From Planctomycetaceae bacterium (GTDB lineage Bacteria > Planctomycetota > Planctomycetia > Pirellulales > Thermoguttaceae), in NCBI GenBank assembly GCA_031283515.1, contig JAITBS010000472.1, positions 1 to 10,872 on the forward strand: 10,872 nt of DNA, written 5' to 3'. The notes under the pieces were generated by a model. It did no database searches, was not told where the DNA came from, and worked only from the letters and a program-made list of their open reading frames with translations. Numbering within the stretch: position 1 is the stretch's first letter; every line of letters starts with the position of its first letter. The translations under genes and the position numbers were made by a program. Shown here piece after piece: positions 1-5,723 of the stretch.

Positions 1-399
1 CTTGAAGTAGAAGTCGATTTTACCGATTCGATTAATTCGGAATCAATGAAACGATTAATGGATCAACTGATTCAAAAGAACCCCAAAGCGAAAACGATTT
101 ACGTCATCTTAGACAATGCCGGTTATTGTCGCAGTAAAGAAGTGGAGAAGTATCGGGAACAACTTGGGAAAATAACGTTCCTTTTTTTACCGACTTATTC
201 GCCGAATCTAAACTTGATTGAACGGCTTTGGAGATTTTTCAAAAAGGAAACAATGTATAATAAATATTACGAAAAATATACCGATTTTGTGGACGCCCGT
301 AAAAATTTCTTCAACAACATCAAAAAATACAAGGCACCACTGCGCAAACTACTCACCCAAAATTTCCATATCAGAAAAAAAAATCTAACCGAATTTTAA
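1..399 (+). CDS. IS630-family transposase, C-terminal part (5' end outside window)
   Basis: The frame is open from base 1 to the TAA at 397-399, giving 132 codons. The internal ATG at 46 is probably not the start, because the residues before it (LEVEVDFTDSINSES) fit the family as well. This is the C-terminal half of a DDE transposase that cuts and joins IS ends at TA targets. The second catalytic Asp is seen in VILDNAGY (residue 38 of the visible part). The catalytic Glu is in YSPNLNLIERLW (residue 74), 35 residues later, as expected for the D-35-E spacing of IS630/Tc1-mariner enzymes. A basic tail (residues FHIRKKN) ends the protein. The first Asp, the N-terminal helix-turn-helix and the left IS end lie outside the window, so I cannot tell whether the gene is intact. 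The visible part has no frameshift. Confidence 0.9.
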   Translation, partial: LEVEVDFTDSINSESMKRLMDQLIQKNPKAKTIYVILDNAGYCRSKEVEKYREQLGKITFLFLPTYSPNLNLIERLWRFFKKETMYNKYYEKYTDFVDARKNFFNNIKKYKAPLRKLLTQNFHIRKKNLTEF

Positions 400-525
400 A
401 AGGCGATAAGTATATATTACAAATAATGAATGCCCAAAGTATAGATTATTTCGACCTTTTAAATCCTGTACCGTTGTAATTTTATCCGTTTTCCCAACCA
501 ATTCGTGAATGCTAGGAAAATCATC

Positions 526-561
526 AGGTAAACGATCCTTCAGCTAATGGATCGTTTACCT
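526..561 (-). terminator. Perfect 13-bp hairpin, terminator of the leftward oxidoreductase gene
   Basis: AGGTAAACGATCC (526-538) and GGATCGTTTACCT (549-561) are exact reverse complements separated by a 10-base loop. The hairpin lies 41 bases past the stop of the minus-strand gene ending at 602. Its T-rich tail is on the plus side (TTTATTTAT), while the minus-strand exit is only moderately T-rich. It may therefore work in both directions and also insulate the gene from the transposase. The stem is certain; the terminator role is inferred. Confidence 0.7.
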
Positions 562-601
562 TTATTTATCTGCGAAAATTTGCGGACTCAGCAGCAGATA
601 A

Positions 602-1972
602 CTAAAATTCTTTCGTTTCACCCGGAATAGCGGTATGGTATTTTCCGTTTTCGTCCGGTTTGACAGGAGGTTCACTTTCAAGCGTCCAGTTTTCGATATT
701 GGGAGCAAGTTCGTAAGTTGAATTCCAGCAAGTGTCGTATGATAATTCCAAACCAGAATCAACCGCCATACGTCCCATAATTGAAACAAATGTCGCTTGT
801 ACACCTCGTTCAATTTCGTTCCACGAACTGTTTTCCCGAATCGCCTTGAATAACCGATTATGCTCCTCCTGGTAGGAATCACAGCCAGCCGCTTGAGGTT
901 TCCACACGATATTTTCAGGAGTTTCTTTCAATCCCTTATAAATCACTGGATTACCAACTCCTTCGCCCACAACCGCACAACCTTTGGTTCCCTGAATAAC
1001 AGCACGGAAAGAATGCCACGCTTTAGTGATTTGGCGTAATTGCACCATCATTTTTACTCCGTCACCAAAACGGTATTCGTAAGCACAATGATCATACATT
1101 TGGTCATTTGCCTTGCGTACTTGACGCCCACCTTGTCCTTGAATGGAAACAGGAGATTGTTCCCCGCGTGCCCAACAACAAATATCAATATTGTGAATCA
1201 TCCAATCAACCATGTAACTCCCATTGCCCCACGTCCAGTTCTGAAAACCAAGCAACTGATTTTGAAGCGGTGTCAGGTTAGGGTTGTGAATGAACGGAAA
1301 CTCAGGTTGTAACCGATACACCCAACAAGCAATAATATCACCAATTTCACCGTCTTGAATTGCTTTGATGGTTTCTTCGGTTCGCCAGTAATGCCGGTTA
1401 TTCAGACCGACTGCAACCTTGAGGTTTTTCTGTTTCGCAACTTCATTCGCGGCAAGAATTTTTTTACAACCCGGCGTATCAACCGCCAATGGTTTTTCCG
1501 CAAAAATATGAAGCTCTTTTTCCACCGCGTAAGCAAAATAATGGGGACGAAAAGCCGGCGGAGTTGCTAGAATAATCACATCGCCAGGCGAGAGAACATC
1601 CATAACTTTTTTGTAATTATCCAGATCACCGAAAACATGGTCGCCAACATCCAGTTTTGGAGCAACAAACTCATCTTTTTGGAGAAATTCGAGCACACTT
1701 TTAGCACGGTCAATAAAAGCGTCTCCAATAGCCACTAATTTCGTGGGACCTTGGGTGTGCAGAGCCTGACTGACCGCACCGCGACCACGTCCTCCGCAAC
1801 CAACAAGACCAATCTTAATCGTATTATCCTCCGCAGCATGAACTTTCGGAACCATTGTTCCCGATAAAACCGAACCGGCTGCAATTGTTCCGGCAGTAAG
1901 TAAACCGGAAGTTTTCAAAAAATCACGCCGTGATGACGGCTCAGACATTGGATGAACAGGTGTCAATGACAT
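602..1972 (-). CDS. Tat-exported Gfo/Idh/MocA-family oxidoreductase
   Basis: This is a 456-aa NAD(P)-dependent sugar- or inositol-type dehydrogenase; its substrate cannot be read from sequence. A twin-arginine signal (SRRDFLKTSGLL, residues 14-25) precedes a hydrophobic Ala/Gly stretch and a probable cleavage site after HAA (residues 45-47), so export folded with cofactor is expected. A Rossmann fold follows, with the glycine-rich turn GLVGCGGRGRG (55-65). The family EKP motif lies at 159-161 (AEKPLAVD). The C-terminal domain holds MVDWMIHNIDICCW, with a His at 260 in the place of the usual catalytic His. The start at 1972 is preferred over Met9 because AAGGA lies nine bases upstream of it, while no such site precedes Met9. 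Such Tat-exported members are strongly expanded in Planctomycetota. The gene stands alone and divergent from the propeller gene. Confidence 0.92.
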   Translation of the reverse strand: MSLTPVHPMSEPSSRRDFLKTSGLLTAGTIAAGSVLSGTMVPKVHAAEDNTIKIGLVGCGGRGRGAVSQALHTQGPTKLVAIGDAFIDRAKSVLEFLQKDEFVAPKLDVGDHVFGDLDNYKKVMDVLSPGDVIILATPPAFRPHYFAYAVEKELHIFAEKPLAVDTPGCKKILAANEVAKQKNLKVAVGLNNRHYWRTEETIKAIQDGEIGDIIACWVYRLQPEFPFIHNPNLTPLQNQLLGFQNWTWGNGSYMVDWMIHNIDICCWARGEQSPVSIQGQGGRQVRKANDQMYDHCAYEYRFGDGVKMMVQLRQITKAWHSFRAVIQGTKGCAVVGEGVGNPVIYKGLKETPENIVWKPQAAGCDSYQEEHNRLFKAIRENSSWNEIERGVQATFVSIMGRMAVDSGLELSYDTCWNSTYELAPNIENWTLESEPPVKPDENGKYHTAIPGETKEF

Positions 1973-2012
1973 AATTTGGAATCCTTAACATATCAAAGTA
2001 TCAAATAATCAA

Positions 2013-2034
2013 GTAACAGCACCAATGATGTTAC
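2013..2034. promoter_or_regulatory. Operator-like inverted repeat upstream of the oxidoreductase gene
   Basis: GTAACA (2013-2018) and TGTTAC (2029-2034) form an exact 6-bp inverted repeat with a 10-base spacer, giving a 22-bp dyad about 40 bases upstream of the oxidoreductase start. The spacing puts the half sites about 1.5 helical turns apart, centre to centre. A regulator is not known, and a 6-bp arm in AT-rich DNA can arise by chance. Confidence 0.25.
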
Positions 2035-2140
2035 ATAACGAAAACACATTATTACCGATTTCCGATTTCTTTTCAAGAACACTAACTTCAGTAACTGTTT
2101 ATTTTATCAACCGCCGACAGTGAAAATAGCATCGTTCACT

Positions 2141-2180
2141 GATTACACAGAGTTTCAGTCCGCAGATTACGCAGAGTTTC
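2141..2180. repeat. Two-copy 24-bp-period direct repeat in the divergent intergenic region
   Basis: GATTACACAGAGTTTC (2141-2156) recurs as GATTACGCAGAGTTTC (2165-2180), 15 of 16 bases identical and offset by 24 bases. The wording (ACACAGAG, ACGCAGAG) resembles the ACCACAGAGGACACAGAG motif at 3616-3637, so both may belong to one dispersed intergenic repeat family. It lies just upstream of the promoter of the propeller gene. No coding function is apparent. Confidence 0.6.
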
Positions 2181-2204
2181 GCGGAGTTAGGGTTATTGAT
2201 TTTA

Positions 2205-2233
2205 TTGACGTATTTATTATTTTACGCTAGAAT
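2205..2233 (+). promoter_or_regulatory. Sigma70-type promoter of the propeller gene
   Basis: TTGACG (2205-2210) and TAGAAT (2228-2233) are separated by exactly 17 bases; each matches its consensus in five of six positions. Transcription would start near 2240, leaving a very short leader containing only the ribosome binding site GGAG (2243-2246) before the ATG at 2255. This is the best promoter match in the window. Confidence 0.65.
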
Positions 2234-2254
2234 CATGATTTTGGAGAACTGAGT

Positions 2255-3571
2255 ATGACATTGAACGATCCTGCTGAAAATACGACACCTATTTCTGTAA
2301 CTCCTTTAGATATTGCGGAGACCAATCAAGCTGGTCTATCTGTTCCAACCGGTGCGCCGGACGAATTTTTTGATCGGGAACGTTGGCACGATGTGGAATT
2401 TGACAATGGTATTCAGCAAGACGAACCGGTTGTGTCTAAGAAGTTGTTTCCTTATTTGTTTTCGGTGGCGATTTTGTTTTTGGTCATTGTAATTGCGGGT
2501 GCTTGTGGTATTTATGCGGCTTATTATTTATCGTTGTTAATGCACGAACCGGCACTTCCGGAACCGGATTACCGTAATGTGCCGGCACAATGGATTGGAT
2601 ATGTGGAAGATTCCGTTTTCTTTTGCGAAGTTAATAATCCTCTTTGTTTTGCCGGTGACGGTCTCGGTAAATTCTATATTGGTGATGAAAATCCTCCGTC
2701 CATTTGCGAATTTTCCATCAAAACAAAATTGCTTCGAACGATTCCCTTACCATCAAGACCAATGGCACTAACGATTGGTAATTCAGAGCAACTTTTTGCC
2801 GGTCAATTAATTGTTGCGCACTCTGACCGGATTGCAGTTTATTCGATGGATGGGGAACTCCGATTTTCCTGGTATCTTCCAAATACAAAATCAGCTGTTT
2901 GGAGTCTTGCAGTTACAGGCGATGCGGTTTTTGCTGCTGATACCGGACAATGTGTTGTTTATCAGTTTGACGAAAAGGGAACACTTCTCAAAACGCTTGG
3001 TCAACCTTTAGCAAAAAAAACAACTCAAAATAATAATAATAATAATAATTCAGGTTTAGAATCGATTGAGACATTCCCTCGTTTTTCTGTTTATCTTTCT
3101 CCGATGTCTCTTGCGGTTTCACGTAAGACAGGGCTGATTCATGTTACCAATCCCGGTCAACATCGGGTTGAAACATTTACTCCTGACGGATATTGGGAGC
3201 CTTCTTTGAGTTGGGGCAATGCTTCGGGAGATCTTGCCGGTTTTGTTGGTTGTTGCAATCCTGTTTCTATTACAACTCTTGAGAATGGGCAAATTGTTAC
3301 TGCGGAAAAGTTTGTTACGCGGGTAAAAGTTTTTTATTCTCATATTCCCAAAGGTTCTAGTCGTCGGCTTGACTGTGTTGTTGCCGGACCGGAAGTTCTG
3401 GACAAACAACCGCCCAATATTCCCCAATTAGCTTCATTTCATTTACCGGCTTCCGAAACAGGAAGACCTATTTTTGTCACTGCATTGGGAAATGATGTTA
3501 TTGTTTTTGATCCGGTGATGCGTGTGCTCCGATATTTCACCGCAATTCACCACATAGAAAATACAAAATGA
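2255..3571 (+). CDS. Membrane-anchored NHL-type beta-propeller protein with GCCNP motif
   Basis: This 438-aa protein has a hydrophilic N-terminus (1-62), one transmembrane helix (about 65-92, FPYLFSVAILFLVIVIAG) and a large C-terminal domain expected outside the cytoplasmic membrane. The domain has repeated short blade-like strands (GDGLGKFYIGDE, LIVAHSDRIAVYSMDGE, GDAVFAADTGQCVVYQFDEKG, SRKTGLIHVTNPGQHRVETFTPDG), typical of an NHL/six-bladed propeller. Near residue 328 it has GFVGCCNP followed by TAEKFVTRVKVF and VVAGPE. From memory, this arrangement recurs in a planctomycete family of anchored propellers. The paired Cys may bind a ligand or form a disulfide, but no catalytic role can be assigned. 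GGAG at 2243-2246 supports the start. Seven consecutive Asn (259-265) interrupt a loop between blades. The gene has its own promoter and no operon partner. Confidence 0.75.
   Translation: MTLNDPAENTTPISVTPLDIAETNQAGLSVPTGAPDEFFDRERWHDVEFDNGIQQDEPVVSKKLFPYLFSVAILFLVIVIAGACGIYAAYYLSLLMHEPALPEPDYRNVPAQWIGYVEDSVFFCEVNNPLCFAGDGLGKFYIGDENPPSICEFSIKTKLLRTIPLPSRPMALTIGNSEQLFAGQLIVAHSDRIAVYSMDGELRFSWYLPNTKSAVWSLAVTGDAVFAADTGQCVVYQFDEKGTLLKTLGQPLAKKTTQNNNNNNNSGLESIETFPRFSVYLSPMSLAVSRKTGLIHVTNPGQHRVETFTPDGYWEPSLSWGNASGDLAGFVGCCNPVSITTLENGQIVTAEKFVTRVKVFYSHIPKGSSRRLDCVVAGPEVLDKQPPNIPQLASFHLPASETGRPIFVTALGNDVIVFDPVMRVLRYFTAIHHIENTK
3029..3049 (+). repeat. (AAT)7 microsatellite encoding an Asn run
   Basis: Seven perfect AAT units encode Asn259-Asn265 of the propeller protein, inside a polar linker (KKTTQ before, SGLES after). 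Slippage by whole units would change only linker length and keep the frame. Uniform use of AAT with no AAC suggests recent expansion by slippage. Confidence 0.85.
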
Positions 3572-3615
3572 GCGAACTATTCTGTAGGGAACTTCTAAAA
3601 ACTCGTTTTTTTATT

Positions 3616-3637
3616 AACCACAGAGGACACAGAGAGA
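3616..3637. repeat. Intergenic ACCACAGAGGACACAGAGA motif
   Basis: AACCACAGAGGACACAGAGA follows the propeller gene by about 45 bases. It is internally repetitive (CACAGAG twice) and resembles the 2141-2180 repeat upstream of the same gene. From memory, sequences of this wording are scattered in intergenic regions of several bacterial genomes. It is one copy only here, and its function is unknown. Confidence 0.35.
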
Positions 3638-3653
3638 ATATTTTTAAAAAAAA

Positions 3654-3975
3654 TTGTAATCTATCAGTGGAATTTTGTTTTTACGCATTATTCTGTTCCT
3701 CCGCGTCCTGAAAGGACAATGGAGTTGATAGTTGATAGTGGAGAGTGGAGAGTGGAGAGTTCGCAAGCGGAGTAATACCAACACGGTAATACTTCCGCTT
3801 GCGACACTCTCCACTATCAACTATCAACTATCAACTATCAACTATCAACTATCAACTATCAACTAATATGGGTGGCGGTCACTTTGACCCTACCCGTTGG
3901 GTAGGGCTGGCTTATGTTGTCCTTTCAGGACGAAGAGGAAAAGAAAAAAATAATAATTCCACTGATATATTACAA
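3654..3975. mobile_element. Element A: 322-bp non-autonomous element with terminal inverted repeats
   Basis: The left end TTGTAATCTATCAGTGGAAT (3654-3673) recurs inverted at 3956-3975 with one mismatch (C to A). A second inverted pair lies inside it: 24 bases at 3696-3719 and 3917-3940, 22 identical, built around GTCCTGAAAGGAC. Further in is a foldback of heptamer arrays (3724-3865) and a tight hairpin, CCCTACCC-GTT-GGGTAGGG (3888-3906). No plausible protein is encoded, so the unit would have to be moved by a transposase acting in trans. The same ends flank a different core upstream of nadA (10612-10815). A target-site duplication cannot be recognised in the A/T-rich flanks. The inverted ends are plain; mobility is inferred. 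Confidence 0.7.
3724..3865. repeat. Foldback core with heptamer tandem arrays
   Basis: The left arm holds two TTGATAG units (3725-3738) and three TGGAGAG units (3739-3759). The right arm holds one CTCTCCA (3807-3813) and seven CTATCAA units (3814-3862), the exact reverse complements. Between them TCGCAAGCGGA (3761-3771) pairs perfectly with TCCGCTTGCGA (3794-3804), closing over GTAATACC/GGTAATAC. The whole block could form one long hairpin whose right arm has surplus repeats. All units are seven bases long, so copy number changes by slippage. This recalls the short heptamer repeats of cyanobacteria, a comparison from memory. Confidence 0.85.
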
Positions 3976-4301
3976 ATTATATTTTGATTCAAATCAAAAT
4001 TGTCCAAGTTTATGTAAAATCTGCCCCCGATTACCGTGAAATTTATAAATTCTACAGCAAAAGGATATCCGATTACGGTAATCGGGAATTTTGATAACAC
4101 AGATCGTCCTCTATTTTACTTGCTTTGTTAATATCCTTTTTATAACTGTTTGCGATGTTTTTGTGAAAGGTTGCCTAGCATAAAAACCTGCCATAAAATA
4201 AAATCACTACTGGATAGAAATAAATAAATGACACAAAACAGGAATGCTCCCAAACATTCTAAATATTACGGCAAGAGTTAGAGATACGTTTTTCTTCCCT
4301 C
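3976..4301. other. Intergenic stretch without a recognisable gene; contains a spaced palindrome
   Basis: No convincing reading frame is present between element A and the tRNA promoter. The only clear structure is an inverted repeat: CCCGATTACCGT (4026-4037) and ACGGTAATCGGG (4075-4086). The right copy also forms its own near-palindrome, CCGATTAC-G-GTAATCGG (4069-4085). The rest is A/T-rich and unremarkable. Confidence 0.5.
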
Positions 4302-4329
4302 TTGTGTAATGAGGAAGGGCAGTTATAAT
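4302..4329 (+). promoter_or_regulatory. Promoter of tRNA-Ser
   Basis: A perfect -10 hexamer TATAAT (4324-4329) lies 16 bases before the mature tRNA 5' end at 4346. A weak -35 (TTGTGT, 4302-4307) is 16 bases upstream of it. Initiation near 4336 would give a short 5' leader for RNase P removal. The -10 is convincing and the -35 is not. Confidence 0.5.
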
Positions 4330-4345
4330 AGGCGAGTTGTTTTTT

Positions 4346-4428
4346 GGAGGGTAAGCGAATGGTTAGCGGCCTCATTGGAAATGAGGTGTCCTCAAAAGGG
4401 ATTGCGGGTTCGACTCCCGTGCCCTCCG
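4346..4428 (+). tRNA. tRNA-Ser (anticodon GGA)
   Basis: The acceptor GGAGGGT pairs with GCCCTCC (4421-4427), with G4428 as discriminator; the last pair is T-G. The anticodon stem CCTCA/TGAGG encloses loop TTGGAAA, so the anticodon is GGA, reading UCC and UCU. The extended variable region TGTCCTCAAAAGGGATT contains a short stem (TCCT/GGGA), which is the class II feature of tRNA-Ser. The T arm is GCGGG-TTCGACT-CCCGT. CCA is not encoded. The D arm is poorly paired, and position 8 would be A instead of the usual T. No neighbouring tRNA is present. Confidence 0.93.
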
Positions 4429-4527
4429 CTCTAAAAATCTTGAAAAATAAAATCACGTAATTCTTAACAATTCACGTCTTTTTCTATTTCGTATTTTGCG
4501 TTTTATAAGATAAAAATATTAAAAACA

Positions 4528-5607
4528 ATGACTACACCCAATAATAAACTAAAAATTGCCGTGATTGGCGGTGATGGAACAGGACCTGAAGTTGTTGACG
4601 AAGCAGTTAAGGTTCTCAAAGCGGTTGGGCAACTTGAAAAAATTGAGATGCAATTCGATTACTTCGCAATAGGCGGAGATCGTTATCTCAAAACCGGTAA
4701 AACTGTTACCGATGAAGAAATTACTCAGTTGCGGGGTTACAGTTCTATTCTTCTTGGGGCAATTGGGCATCCCGATGTGGCACCGGGTATTCTCGAAAAG
4801 GCAATTTTATTACGGTTGCGTTTTGAGTTTGATCAATATATTAATCTGCGTCCCGTCAAATTGTTTCCCGGCGTGGAAACTCCATTGAAGGATAAAAAAC
4901 CGGAAGATATTGATTTTGTGGTTGTTCGGGAAAATACGGAAGATTTGTACACCGGTATCGGCGGTTGTATGAAAAAAGGAACTCCCGACGAAGTCGCCAC
5001 TCAAACCGCTGTTTATACCAGAAAAGGAACCGAACGCTGTATCCGTTGGGCATTCGAATACACCCGAAAACGGAATAACCCCAAAGGAAAAATGCTCACT
5101 CTCGTCGCCAAAACAAACGTCTTGACCTTCGGACACGATCTTTGGCAACGCACCTTTCAAGAAATCGCCCATGAATTTCCCGATGTGAAAACCGATTACA
5201 ATAATGTTGACGCCTGTTGTATGTGGATGGTCAAAAATCCGGAATACTACGATGTGATTGTAACAACGAATATGTTCGGCGATATTATCACCGATCTTGC
5301 CGGAATGTTACAGGGCGGAATGGGAGTTGCTGCCGGCGGTAATATCAACCCCGAACCCAACGGCTGCAGTATGTATGAACCGATGGGCGGAAGTGCCCCA
5401 AAATATACCGGTAAAAATGTCATTAACCCAATCGCCGCCGTTTCAGCCGCCGCACTGTTATTAGAACAAGAAGGTTACACGCTGGCAGCACAACGAATCA
5501 TCAAATCAATCATGTTCATTACCGGTCATAAAATGAAAAGTCAAGCCGCCGGAAAAATGGGTTACGGCACTCGTGAAATCGGCGATTTACTCTGCGAAAA
5601 TCTGTAA
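4528..5607 (+). CDS. leuB: 3-isopropylmalate dehydrogenase
   Basis: This 359-aa decarboxylating dehydrogenase oxidises 3-isopropylmalate to 2-oxoisocaproate with NAD+, the third step of leucine synthesis, in the cytosol. The beta-strand and loop IAVIGGDGTGPEV opens the protein. Substrate-loop residues LEKAILLRLR (89-98) contain the Leu-Leu pair and Arg98, matching Leu90, Leu91 and Arg94 of the Thermus enzyme. Isocitrate dehydrogenases have Ser/Asn here, which argues for LeuB. R108 (NLRP), R134, Y141, K195 (AKTN), D228, D252 and D256 (NMFGDIITD) are the expected binding, catalytic and metal residues. Length is normal. No Shine-Dalgarno is visible before the ATG. leuC and leuD are not nearby, so the gene stands alone after the tRNA. 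Tartrate or homoisocitrate dehydrogenase is a less likely alternative. Confidence 0.87.
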   Translation: MTTPNNKLKIAVIGGDGTGPEVVDEAVKVLKAVGQLEKIEMQFDYFAIGGDRYLKTGKTVTDEEITQLRGYSSILLGAIGHPDVAPGILEKAILLRLRFEFDQYINLRPVKLFPGVETPLKDKKPEDIDFVVVRENTEDLYTGIGGCMKKGTPDEVATQTAVYTRKGTERCIRWAFEYTRKRNNPKGKMLTLVAKTNVLTFGHDLWQRTFQEIAHEFPDVKTDYNNVDACCMWMVKNPEYYDVIVTTNMFGDIITDLAGMLQGGMGVAAGGNINPEPNGCSMYEPMGGSAPKYTGKNVINPIAAVSAAALLLEQEGYTLAAQRIIKSIMFITGHKMKSQAAGKMGYGTREIGDLLCENL

Positions 5608-5640
5608 AAGTTAAGCAATGGAATAGAATAATTATACTTC

Positions 5641-5672
5641 ACCCTAAGCAACAGCATTGAAAAGGGTTTTTT
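5641..5672 (+). terminator. Possible weak terminator after leuB
   Basis: ACCCT (5641-5645) can pair with AGGGT (5663-5667), followed directly by a T run to 5672. The stem is only five pairs over a long loop. An alternative A/T-only stem, TTGAAAA/TTTTCAA, overlaps it. The position 34 bases past the leuB stop fits, but the structure is weak. Confidence 0.25.
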
Positions 5673-5723
5673 CAAAATCAATAATCTCACAAATAATTTT
5701 GTATAAACAGGAGTAAAACTAAA

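Noticed and set aside
395..463. Terminator of the transposase gene from TTTAAAAGG (395-403) and CCTTTTAAA (455-463)
   Set aside because: The arms are nearly all A/T, about 50 bases apart, and overlap the stop codon, so a stable terminator hairpin is unlikely.
3654..3975. A CRISPR array, because of the regular short repeats
   Set aside because: The units are contiguous heptamers with no spacers and there are no cas genes in the window.
3799..3987. A 62-codon plus-strand frame through the heptamer array and hairpins of element A
   Set aside because: Its repetitive peptide (INYQLST) is just a translation of the CTATCAA array, there is no ribosome binding site, and it runs into the terminal inverted repeat.
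4259..4456. A 65-codon minus-strand frame over the tRNA
   Set aside because: It is antisense to a well-supported tRNA-Ser and shows no protein motif.
4528..5607. Isocitrate dehydrogenase as the identity of the 359-aa dehydrogenase
   Set aside because: The substrate loop has the LeuB-type Leu-Leu-x-x-Arg pattern and lacks the Ser/Asn pair of isocitrate dehydrogenases.
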